Source: Tigriopus japonicus (Eukaryota; Arthropoda; Copepoda; Harpacticoida; Harpacticidae). From it: a DNA stretch of 64,000 nucleotides. Positions 21,101 to 33,100 of this stretch are shown piece after piece. The notes under the pieces are model-generated. The model was given only the letters and a program-made list of their open reading frames with translations. It ran no database searches and was not told the origin of the DNA. Made by a program: the position numbers and the translations under genes. Location: contig CM021315.1 of NCBI GenBank assembly GCA_010645155.1, forward strand, positions 11,517,723-11,581,722, read 5' to 3'. Each line of letters opens with the position of its first letter. The stretch's first letter is position 1.

Positions 21101-24100
21101 TTGCCAAAAATTTGGCGAAATCAGAGGAAGTAAGGAAGCCAGAATGGCCGCACGTGCTAACGTGTTAATAAGGGCCGAGTGTAAGTGCTTCCCCAGACGG
21201 CGCGAGTTCGAATCCTATTGGGGATAGAACCAACGTTGTCGGGAGAAATCCTTTTAAGGAAGCCAGAATGGCCACGCGTACTAGCGCGTTCTTAAAAGTG
21301 CCGAGTGTAAGTGCTTCCCCAGACGGCGTAGGTTCGAATCCTGTTGGGGGTCGGATTGAAACTGTCGGGAGAAATCCTTTGTTTTTAAGGAAGCCAGAGT
21401 GGCCACGCGTACTAGCGCGTTCTTAAAAGTGCCGAGTGTAAGTGCTTCCCCAGACGGCGTAGGTTCGAATCCTGTTGGGGGTCGGATTGAAGCTGTCGGG
21501 AGAAATCCTTTTTAGTCTTCTCCCGTCTATTGTCGTGAGCAGACGTGTTTTTGCGTTGCTCGTGATAATTTGGCCGGTTTAGACTAAGTGCTGTGTTGTG
21601 TTGTGTCGTGGTCGTGTGGATCCAAGGTAAGCCATTTTTATATCTATTAGCCTTTCCCTTCTTTCTTTTACTATTTTTCTTTTTAACATTTTTTGTCGTA
21701 CTTATTTCGTATTATCCTTTTTTCAGTTTGTTTATATATTTTTTCTGTAGTTCTATGTTTTCTTTTCCTGTTTTTTTTCAGGTTTCTTTTTAGTTCCTAA
21801 GGTTTTTTTTTCTTTTAATGTCCTTTTCATATATACATGTTTATTAATAGTTGCATATAAATTTATATTCAATAGCCATCTTAATCATTCTTTTGTCGTT
21901 TTTATAAATTATTTTTCTTCTTCCATATTTGAGTTCTTCGTTGTATGTTATCCTATCTTATCTCTTATCAGTTAGGTGTGAGATTGGTTGTCTGACTCTC
22001 TCTTGAGCTAGGTCGGTCGAAACTCTTGTTTTCCTTCTTTCCTGTTGGCCAGTTTGGGTACTACTTCATTAGGTGAAGCTGGGTATCTTTACAGTTAGGT
22101 GTGAAATTGTTTGGTTGGCTCGCTCTCTTGGGCTAGGTCAGTCTGATCAGCTTCTTCACCTAGTTGTTGTTTCCTGTTAATCTTTCTTCACATCCCCTTC
22201 CCTTTTAGGAAATAACAAACATACATATATCAAAGGACTTAGCTCTTTTCGAATTTACTGTAGCCCTCCCCCCCTTCCCCTCATTTCTTTTGTTAAAGTT
22301 GGTTGTTAGTTTTTCCTTCCATTTACATGATGGACGCCATCTTGAGTCAGGTTAGCGATGAGGCTAAGAAATGTCTGCATTTAGCCTTAGAAGGGAAGGA
22401 CCCCTCTGTTTTAAAGAAGGCTTTCATAGTTGATGCTCTGGTGGCTTGTGTTAATCAGACCAGAAAGCTCGTTGACTCAAAAGTGAGCCCAATTGTAGAT
22501 AACTCCACTGAAACGGAGGCAACTGAGGTCGAGTTGGTTGAAGTAGCTCAACCAACAATTGTTCAGGAAGCTCTGGTTTGTAGGGAAATTTGTCCTGACC
22601 ATAAAAGGCAGCCTTGTAGTCCTGATAGAAAAGGTTGCTGCTCTTTTGAACACCCACAATGGTGTCAAAAATTGTTGAAGTTTGGGCTCTTCAAATACAA
22701 TAAGAAAGGGTGCTCAAAGGTCGAGTGCCCCTTCTTCCACCCGTACATGTGTCGTAGGTCAATGAGTAGCGGGACATGTTTCTATGTGGAGTGTAAACAG
22801 GTCCATGTACGAAGTACTCAGAGGAAACCCAAACCAGCAAAATCTGGGTCTCCTAGTTATGGTTATAGGTTAGCCTCCAATCTCCAACCCATTCCCCAAA
22901 CATTTCATCCCTTTAGCCTTCCTCCTCCTCGTCCTTCTCCTCCTCCCAATTCCCTGTCCCATTTTCCTTCCCTCACCCCAAAACCTATTTCTATTTCCAC
23001 CCTTCTCCCAAATATCCATAACCCGGTTCCTCATCCCACTTTCTCCCAAGGGCAACCTAGGTCTTACGCCAATGTAGCCGCCCCTTCCCCTCCCCAACAA
23101 TCCCTTCCTGTAGGGCAAAATTTTGTTAGTAAGCAGGATTTTTTAAGGTTAGACAGGAAGGTCCAAGAACTAATAGACTTGGTCCATCGGAAGACCTTAT
23201 GCCCATAAAAGGGCTTTACTTGAATGTGCATTGCCTTATTTCCAAAAAAGACAGCACAAAGGTCAGGGTACTGGAGGAGTTAGCCATTGATAGAGAGGTC
23301 TCCTTCATTTCTATCACAGAGACTTGGCTTCGTCCAGGAGTTTTAGACGAAGAAGTAGTAATAGCTGGTTTTAGACTAGTTCGATGTGATAGAGTACGCC
23401 CTGATAATCCCATTTTCCCACATGGGGGCGTATGTCTATATGTCAGGAAAGACTTACTTCTTAGTCATGTACGAATGTCGAATGGAGAAGTAGAAGTTTT
23501 GATTTGTCATATCAAGGCCCTTGATCTTACGGTTGTAACAATGTATCGGCCACCTTCTTGTAGCTCTTCTTCATTTCTGTCAGCTCTCCAATTCATTGGA
23601 AAGGAGTTAGATCGAGAGGTTTGTTCTCGACTCTTTGTTGTTGGCGACTTCAATTTTCCGGCTAGCATTGTAGAGTGGGAGGTTAGTCCGGATGGGTACA
23701 TTCCCATTTCGAAAACGGCATCGCCGTCTTTCGAAAAATTAGAAGAGTTTGCGATCTTGCGTAATCTCTCTCAACACGTTGGTGTTGCAACCAGAGCAGA
23801 GAGTGTTTTAGACTTACTTTTTTCCAATGACCCTGATCTGATCCAGTATGTCCATGTTGCCCCATGTAGCCTTTCAGATCATCACATTCTTGAGATAGGG
23901 TCGACCATTACTCAAAAGCCGGCGAGCTCTAGAGTTAAACCTGCTCAAAAGGTGGGCGTGGCCAAGTTTAAGTTCAAAGATGAACACTGGCCCATTATTG
24001 TTGAAAGATTAGGCGAGTTGGACTTGATTTCCATTCTAAAGCAGGAACCATCAATAGATAAAGCTATAAATAAGCTAATTTCACTTTTTGACGAGGTTTG

Positions 24101-27100
24101 TTTGTCCAGTGGTATTCCAGAAATAGTGGCAAAAGGTAGGCCATTGTCTAGAATTCCAAAGGTTAGGAAGAAGTTGTTCAAACGGAGTTGTCAGCTTTCG
24201 AATAGACTTCGACGTACTTCAAATCCATTTGTTGTAGCCAGCCTCCAAAGCAAATTGGATGTGGTCCAATCAAAAATTAGGGCCTCCATTGATTCCGATC
24301 AGTTAGAGAAGGAAAGTAGAGTGATCCAGGAGGTTAAGACTAATCCAAAGGCGTTTTTCTCGTTTGCGAATACAAAGAGAAAAATGAAGCATCCTGTAGG
24401 ACCTTTTGAGGTCGGCGGTAAAACCGTCAATGATAGTGAGGTTATGGCCAGTATGCTTGGAGATCGGTTCTCAAGTGTATTTTCAATTCCAAAAAGGGTA
24501 GACAGAGTAGGCCATGAGTGTAGCAATGTTGTTGATGAGACTGGCATTGATAGTCAGGATAATCGCCTGGAGGATCTGGTAGTCACAGATCAAGATGCTT
24601 TTGAGGCCATCAAGAGCTTAAAGCTCTCGAGTTCTCCTGGACCTGATGGTGTGACATCTCAGTTTCTGATGAAATGTTCACAGATTCTTGCCCCTGTTTT
24701 CTCCTATTTGATGCGTTGCATTTTAGATCAGGGCAAGTTTCCCTCCTCTCTAAAAGTAGCTCATGTCGTTCCAATTTTTAAGGGCGGAGATAAGTCACTC
24801 CCTAGTAATTATAGGCCCATTTCTTAGAACCTCCAGCGTTGCAAAGGTTTTTAAAAAGAAGATTATGAAGTCCAAGCTTGTAGATTATTTGGAAGTCCAT
24901 GATTTAATTACTTCTGGACAGCATGGGTTTCGAGCTCATTTTAGTACAGTAACCCAATTGGTTGATCATATTGAGCAAATCATTGAAGGGCTCGAAAGTC
25001 ATGAGTCAGTTGATGTAGTCTATCTTGACTTTGCCAAGGCCTTCGATAAGGTAGATCATGGTCTTTTGCTCGATCAACTCAAAGAGTTAGGAGTCCAGGG
25101 TAAGGTCCTGACTTGGATTGATAGCTTCATAAGCGAAAGGAAGCAAATAGTTAAAGTCGAAGGATCTTTTAGTGGCATGTATGATGTCAAGTCAGGTGTT
25201 CCGCAAGGTTCAATTTTAGGTCCGCTCTTGTTCATTCTCTTTATTGCTCCTCTCCAGAATTTTAGAACAAAAGCCAGTATTTCTTCATATGCTGATGACA
25301 CAAAATTAGTTTGTGGAAGGAATGGGCAGGACTCGAAATGTTTAGTTGAGGACTTGGAGAAGGTCTACTCTTGGGTTGGCGAGAGTAACATGGCATTGAA
25401 CGGGATGAAATTCCGCACAATGACGTATGGGGCGTCAAAATTAGATGTTCCTCTCAAAGACAATGGAGATTGTGATATTGAGCAGGTCTCGTCCATGAAG
25501 GATTTGGGAGTTGTCGTCCAAGATGATGGAAAGTTTGATGAGCATATCCAGTTGAGTGTGGGGAAGGCATTTCAAACGTGCGGCTGGATCTATCGGACTT
25601 TCAAGTCCAGAGATAGTATTACGATGCTAACTCTATACAAGTCGATTGTCCAGCCGCATCTTGAATATGCCTCACCCATTTGGGCTCCAATGAGTTCAGC
25701 AGGTTTGCAAAAGGTCGAGCAGGTCCAAAGATGTTTTACTAGGAACATCACAGGAATGAGAGAGCTCTCATATTGGGAGAGGCTCCAGAAGTTAGGGTTG
25801 TACAGTACTCAGAGAAGGTATGAAAGGTATCTGATACTGTATGTTTTCAAGAGCATTCATGGGCTCTGTCCTAACCCAGGATTTGAGATCAGTTGTAGCG
25901 ATCGCAGAGGTTTTACGTGCGCTCTGAGAGCACCTCCAAATCCTAAGGAATCAAGGCTAATTCGAACAATGAAGTCCTCCTTTCTTCTTTATCGGGCTCC
26001 TTCATTGTTCAATTTGTTGCCTATTTGCCTTCGNNNNNNNNNNNNNNNNNNNNNNNNNNNNNNNNNNNNNNNNNNNNNNNNNNNNNNNNNNNNNNNNNNN
26101 NNNNNNNNNNNNNNNNNNNNNNNNNNNNNNNNNNNNNNNNNNNNNNNNNNNNNNNNNNNNNNNNNNNNNNNNNNNNNNNNNNNNNNNNNNNNNNNNNNNN
26201 NNNNNNNNNNNNNNNNNNNNNNNNNNNNNNNNNNNNNNNNNNNNNNNNNNNNNNNNNNNNNNNNNNNNNNNNNNNNNNNNNNNNNNNNNNNNNNNNNNNN
26301 NNNNNNNNNNNNNNNNNNNNNNNNNNNTTTTTTGCAAATTTTGATTCTCTCATTAATGTTTTGACTTTCATTCTGACTGAAAACCAAGGATTAAAATATT
26401 TTAGACGACAATCACTAATTGACCAAAGTATTGTTTCTTGATATAATTGGGCTTTTACCAAGAACGAGAAAATTTTGTTTCTCTCTTTTGCTGTAGAACT
26501 TACTTCCTCCCTCTTTGCGACGAATCTTTCCATTAGAAGACCTATCATAAATTTTTAGGTCTGATCTAGACGGCTTTCAGGGACTCTAACGGGCAGCTAA
26601 TTCCAACTCCGTTACAGACCAATGCTTTTATGAGACATGACTTTTCCCCAATCGGGTTTAATTTTTTTCGACATTCACGTGGAATGACATTCTGTGTACC
26701 AATTAAAATCGGTAAAAAATGCAGACTAGATTCTTAAACAATAGAGTTTGGGGAAAAGTGATTGTTATGAAGTCAAAAAGCTTCGGCAAATTTATGTGAA
26801 CCTATTTTTGAAAAATTCCCAATTTGATTTTCCTAATGGTAGGGCCAATTGAAATCCTAAATAAACTATGCATCCTATTATTTTGCGATTACCCCTGTTG
26901 GGTTTTGGTATGAAAAAATGTTTTTTACTATTTGAGTGATCACGTTACATTTTGGGATTTTTCAATGGCAATTGGTCAGATTTCGTTAACGAAATACCAT
27001 TAACATTTCTTTGAAAGAGTTATAAATTTCATAGCTTTTCAAAAACAGAGTCCGAAAGATTTTGTTATTTAGCATCAATAAAATTTCAATTTTGTTCACA

Positions 27101-30100
27101 AATTACAAACTAAAACGCGTTCTGAGTGCTACGAATAAAAAATTATGAAGGAAAGTCAAAATATTTTGGTGGCATTCTGTTTTTCTTCGAGAACTTTGTC
27201 ATGAAATGTGTATCAAATGATAAACGTTGAAATGAGAGTCAAAAAACAAAACTAAAGAATGACCATTTGAGGTATTCCTTGAAGGTTACTTTAGCATGAT
27301 TAATTATATATGTACATAAGGTTGTCAGTAAAACGAAATTTGGCGAAAATCTTGCGATTTTTCAAATGAGGTGGCGAATTCTGGCGAATTTCGGTGGCAA
27401 ATCTGGCGATAAGAGCCGTCGAAGACCTGGCAACCCTGCCACAGACCATATTATGGTCATTATATGATCTGTGGTCGGTACTCAAACGTTTGAAAGGCCC
27501 GAGCCAAAACCGTTTATTTGATAATGCGACGAGGACGTTGATAATCAGGCATCGAGGACTTCTTCCTGTTTTACCATGGTGTCGACTCCTGCTTCTCCAA
27601 GCCAACATTTGGAAACCGACCCAGTTATCACAAAGTCAAAAGGCGTGGTAACTTCGTGTGAATGTGTGCTGGGCCCCTTGCCGATTTTATCGTTTGCCAA
27701 CAAACAGTTCGAGTCTTTCGCAGGCGTGAGGAAGGCAGTCTTTCAATTTCCACTTTCAAGCTAGGAGGAGATTTAACTGACTCACGAATGCTTTCTAGGG
27801 AGTTGAAACTTGGGATGTTCCAAGTGAATTTGAAATTGAATTGCTCCACATTGCCATTGGTGGGATGTTTAATGTTTAAAACCACAGTGCAAGTTCCACG
27901 TTTAGACATGTCATGAATCAAATACCTGTTGTATATCATTTGGTTTGACCGAGCAACGATCCGGGCGCGAATGCCGGCATCATTCCAATCCTTGTAACTT
28001 GGAACCAGTGTTATCGTTGATGCCTCTGAGATTGGGTGCGCCCTGTTGAAGTCGAACAAGATCCGAGTACAAACGTTTTCCCATTACAAGGAACGTTTCA
28101 CATTGAAGTTCCTCATTGGATGTGCTCCCTCGGGCGAAATCACCTTCATTTCAAAATGGTTAGTGGTCGGATCACCGATACGGAAATCACGATCAAGAGT
28201 GGAATTCTTGACTACATTGAAGCAGAGGATCTGATTATGGCCGACAAGGGATTTCCCCGCATCGAAGCCAGGATTGCAGAAAATGGGGGTAACTCTTGTT
28301 ATGCCTAGAGCGCTATAATAAAATAATATGATATTTTTTTATTATAGCACTCTAGTTATGCCACCCTGAAAACGAGGTGGAAGCCAATGGCTGAAAATGA
28401 TGAAGGGTATAAAATCGCTAGTGTTTGAGTCCACATTGCAAGAGCCATCGAGGGGATGAAACGATTTCCTATTTTTGATTTTGTCGAAGAAAACCAATTA
28501 AAGAACATTGACTAACTTTTGGTTACAATATCTGGACAATGTAATTTGTCACCAAGGCTAATTGATCAGAACGAAAATCAAGAAGATACATCTTGAAATA
28601 AACTCACATCTTAAATGTTTGTTATCAATATGTGAGTAAGAAATAGAAAACAAAACATTGATGCCGCAACAAACGGCCACTTTCTCTTGTTTTAGATGCT
28701 CAATTTGGTGAACCCATAGTTAGTAACATTTGCGTGAAAAAATGTTCAATAATAGTACATGCGCGTTACTGGAAAAAATATATCCTCCTTTACATATTTG
28801 ACATTTACGGCTTCATTCTTGCAGGAGATTGGACATTTGATTTCGAGCAATCTAAGTTCACCATTCCCCAAGTGATGCACACCGGGTGAGCACCAAGGCA
28901 CAGGGTGACCCATTAGCCCAACCTGATGAACTCTGTTCACAGGTACTTCTTTCTAGGGACCCTCTCAGAGATTGGCATTCAAATCTATGATTGCCCGACC
29001 CGGCACGGACTGTCTGTGACGTCATTCATCATGCGGGAAGCCGACGTTCATGATTAAAGGAACCTTTTCTTCTAAGAAACACATCTAAACCATTTCGCTC
29101 ATTTGATAGGGCAGTTTGGTTATTGAAAGTCCTCAAGTCTGCTGGAAATGTGTCTAAGGTATTTACCCGATATGCAAAAAGTGAGTTTCAACTAGTGTGG
29201 AGTTTAAACAGGGGCCGATTAATTCACATGATCAGGTGATTGACAACAAAATCTCAGTGATGTGAAATCTCGGCTTGCGCAAGTTTTTTCACGGGAGGTT
29301 GCAAGGTAGGGTTACCTCTTAGAGAATGGGTGCTTTGCTCTTGTATATGAGCAAACACGAATTTGAGTTTGATTTGCAACCCTGCTCAGAAGTCACAAAA
29401 GTCAGGGATGCCTTGCCTTTTGGCGCTTCTTAATGAAAAAAACCTGTGTATGAAGCCTGGTAGACAGTGGGGAATATGATTTCACTTAAATAAATTGGCA
29501 ACCCCAGCACCAAGTCAGATCACTACAAAATCAACAAATAAGAAGTACTCTGGTTTGTTTTTGAACTTCGTGAGAATCAGCTGAAGGTTCAACTGGATCC
29601 TTTTGACCAATCACCAGAGTGAATCATCGGCACCGTGTGTTAGCCTACAAATGCCAATATCTATCTTAGGATATCTACTTCTTTCCATATAATTCTGGTT
29701 TTAAATTCATTTTCTCGGCCATATCTAAAGCTGGTATTATCGGTGAGGGATTGAAAAAAATATTTGAACAAAGTTTCTAGTGTTCTACCTGCCATTTGTC
29801 TGGAACAGGGATCGGCAACCGGTGGGCTGCGGCCCACATATGGGCCCAATGGTGGTCATTTGTGGGCCCAGGCCCTAAGGGTAAGGTCCAAAATAGTGGG
29901 CCCGTGAGCCATGCATGGTACTGTGCTCTTTGATCGTTAATTTGTGGGCCTCTGGACCTACCAACGTCTGTTTGGTGGGCCCTTGGCAACACGAGGTCAA
30001 ATCGGTGGGCCCTGACCTTGGATCATTTATTAATCACTAGGTAGCGTGCAAGCCTTAGTCCGGCTGATTTGGCAACTGGGGCAGAATAAGTTGAATTTAT

Positions 30101-33100
30101 GAGGAAAATGTCGCCCCATTGACTTCTATTAATACTAGACCGAGTGTAAGCCTGAAAATGTGTCTCTGGTCGCCAACTGTTGAGCGGACAAAAGTGCGGG
30201 CACATTTGAAATGTGTGACCAGGCAAATGTCAACCATGCAAGTGATGAGTCAAATGGGGAATTCAGTAATGCTTTTGGGTCATTCTTTGTTATTGCTGGT
30301 GGTCACTCTCGTGAAAGAACCAAAGACGTCATTAGGTGACCATGTCTTGGATTTGAAAACTACAACTAGAAACTTTTTTGACAATACATTGAATAAGTCA
30401 TTGGTAGGAAAAACACAAATTTAAGCTTTTGCGTTATGCAGGGTTAATCCAATGCATATATGGACAAAAACTGGCTTGTGGCTTCAAGAACGAGTTTTGA
30501 AAAGTCAGTCTTGATTCGCATGTTTGGTCGCACTAACTGTCCGCTCAACAGTTGTGAGGGCGACATTTTCCTCATGAATTCAACGCATTCCGCCCCGCTT
30601 GCCAAATCAGCCTAACCAAAGCTTGCACGCTATCTAGAGATTTTAACTAATCTAAGTGTCGCCCTCAAAACTGTTGAGCGGACAGCTAGTGTGACCAAAC
30701 ATGCAAATCAAGACCAACTTTTGTAAACTCGTTCTAGAAGCCGCAAGTTATTTTTTGTCCATACATGTACGGATTGGATTAACCCTACATAACGCAAAAG
30801 CTTAAATTTGTGTTCTTCCTACTAGTGACCTTTTCAATGTATTAGCAAAAACGTTCCTAGTTGTAGTTTTCAAATCCAAGGCATGGTCACCTAGTGATGT
30901 CTTTGGTTCTTTCAAGAAAGTGACCATTAGCAATAACAAAAAATGACCCAAAAACATTACTCAATTCCACATTTGATTCATCAATTTGATGGTTGACATT
31001 TGTCTGGTCACACACTTCAAATGTTCCTGCACTTTTGTCCGCTCAACAGTTGGCGACCGGAGACACATTTTTAGGCTTACACTCCCTCTAGTATTAATAG
31101 CACTCAATGACCTTGACCTAAAAGCGGTTGCTGACCCTTGGTCTAGAAGATGAAATGCAAAGTTTTCTCTCTTTGCACCATAACATGTTGCTTGATTGGC
31201 CGTTTGTCTCAATGCAAATCTTAATGATTTGTTCTTAGTCACATTTAATGTTATTCATATAAAATGCCAAGTGATCTGGATTCAAGACATTGATGTCTCT
31301 GTGTGACACCGCAAATTTTTCCAACGGATTGCTGAAAAGTAAAGCAACGCGTTCTTCCAATTCCAACATCTCTTTTGTAAGTTCGTCAATTTGCAGCTCT
31401 TTTATAATATATAGTAATATACATGGAGGTAAAGCATAAACCAAACATCTCTAATGCTATGGTCTGTAACTTGTCTGGACAATCTCTTCTTTGAACGTCA
31501 AAGCAGGATTCAGGGGGATTGGAAAAGCCCAAGAGTTGCTCAATAGTTTTCCCCTTGGGTTAATTTTGATGTAGGAGTTTTGAAGGGACATGCCATGGTT
31601 GGGTTTGATCAGTTTGACTTTCAGATCGCTCCTGATTGACGTAAAGAAAGACGGCCGCCCATGCTTGCACATTGCAATACACCCACCCAGACCATCATGC
31701 ATCGTTAACAAATCGTGAAGCCGGATCCAATTCAAAGTGGGAAGGATTCCTGTCGTGTGAAAGCACTTGGCACTCAAAGTCACAATCCCAATTTCACAAA
31801 CTTCGCGAACAGATTACGCTCGAGACGGCACCTTGACCGTTCTTTAACATGAACTTTCGAAACTTTAATGGTCCAAAGTTTAGACCATAGATTGTTCCAA
31901 CTCCCCCATTAATTATTGTTATTCGCGGCTTCTTGTCGGCCATTTTCTCTTCTAATGTAAGGTAGAGATTGCACAAGGTACATGCAAACAAAGTGCTATT
32001 TAGTAGTAATATGTTTCGAACCAAGAGTGCTGCCAGTTTTGACTCGGGAAGTTTTTCGTTGTTAAAAGGGCAGGTTGTATTGAACTTTTTAAAAAGACCT
32101 AAACAGGGACCAATTTGGCAACACTCGAACTAGTTTGATTTCGAGTCTATTGATAGTTATAAAAATAGATTTCGAGTTGGCAGTGCTGCCTTATTTTATG
32201 GTAGAAAAGGTCTATTGCCTGTTGAAAACTTTAGTTGTGGTCAGATTTTTGACCCTAAAAACCAAAATGGCAAAACTCTGCCAAAAATCCAACTCGAAAC
32301 ACATTAGTACTATTTAGGTACAAGATATCAGCTGATATACAGGGTGGAAAGAAATTATGGGCCTCTCCTAAATTTACAATTATTTCATTAGAATTTTCAA
32401 CGAAGAGTTCTCTTCTGGGTACACGGTCCTCTTCTGGGTACAGAGTCCTCTTCTGGGTGCACGGTCCTCTTCTGGGTACACGGTCCTCTTCTGGGTACAG
32501 AGTCCTCTTCTGGGTGCACAGTCCTCTTCTGGGTACACGGTCCTCTTCTGGGTACACAGTCCTCTTCTGCGTACAGGGTCTACTTCTGGGTACACGGTCC
32601 TCTTTTGGGTGCATGGTCCTCTTCTGGGTGGGAGCTCTACCCCCTCTGGCCCATGGAAATAGGCTCTTGATTGCCCATGGAATCGCCGGTAAGGGTCTCA
32701 TGGACATGTGAGACCTTATCCTCGGTTTCTTTCCATGTTTAATCACTTTTGCTCATGGAGTTTCGCGACTCCCGAATCAATAAGTGAGCTGATGAGGGCA
32801 ATGCAGTTCGACTCTCGACCATAGTTTAAGGCGAGAAAAGGAGTAAGGAGGGTCGTTCAGACCTACTGCGCCATGATGAGTTGGAAGCTTACTGATCTTA
32901 AATTAGAGAGCGATATAGCTAAGTAGATAAAGATAGAAGAACTCTACTGCTATCTCCAAGCTCAGGCATGGCTTGGGTAATGATGACACTTGTGAGTTCG
33001 GTATACCAGTCGGCTTCAGTGCCGTTTGCTCCGGGGGTTTCAGGGACTTGCCCTTCTTCCTTCTCGGCCTCTGATTCTTGAATTACGGCTAGGCTTGCAT

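Larger units (their letters stand above)
21132..26033 (+). mobile_element. CR1-like LINE, copy B, near full length
   Basis: Order: triple tRNA-like head, 5' UTR (21511-22329, pyrimidine-rich, ending in a C run), ORF1 (22330-23208), ORF2 (23199-26033) running into the gap. Relative to copy A it lacks the RT deletion and keeps the ORF2 ATG. It shares the TAG/+1 lesion at 24825-24827. It lies inside hAT MITE family 3. The 3' end falls in the gap and is not recovered beyond it. Confidence 0.88.
20939..27438. mobile_element. hAT-like MITE (family 3), split by a LINE
   Basis: Left end CAGGGTTGCCAACTGG at 20939; right end GACCTGGCAACCCTG at 27438. The 8-bp CCACAGAC stands at 20931-20938 and 27439-27446. 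Left (20939-21131) and right (about 27325-27438) halves are rich in TGGCGA motifs. The interior holds LINE copy B, the assembly gap and other LINE sequence, so the MITE was opened by later insertions. It sits in the linker between the THAP and DDE_4 parts of another transposon. Confidence 0.88.

Noticed and set aside
21132..21510. Genuine tRNA gene cluster
   Set aside because: B boxes are good, but acceptor stems do not pair and the units continue into a LINE 5' UTR.
21132..21510. CRISPR-like direct repeats
   Set aside because: Units are over 120 bp, contiguous and without spacers, in a eukaryotic transposon context.
20250..28510. Treating the hAT family-2 left end and THAP gene as one autonomous hAT
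   Set aside because: The catalytic part is DDE_4-type, not hAT, and no matching right end was found; adjacency alone is not enough.
32255..32746. 163-codon minus frame with repeated PEEDRVPRRG-like units
   Set aside because: Produced by the 19-bp minisatellite; phase cycles through all frames, so openness is automatic.
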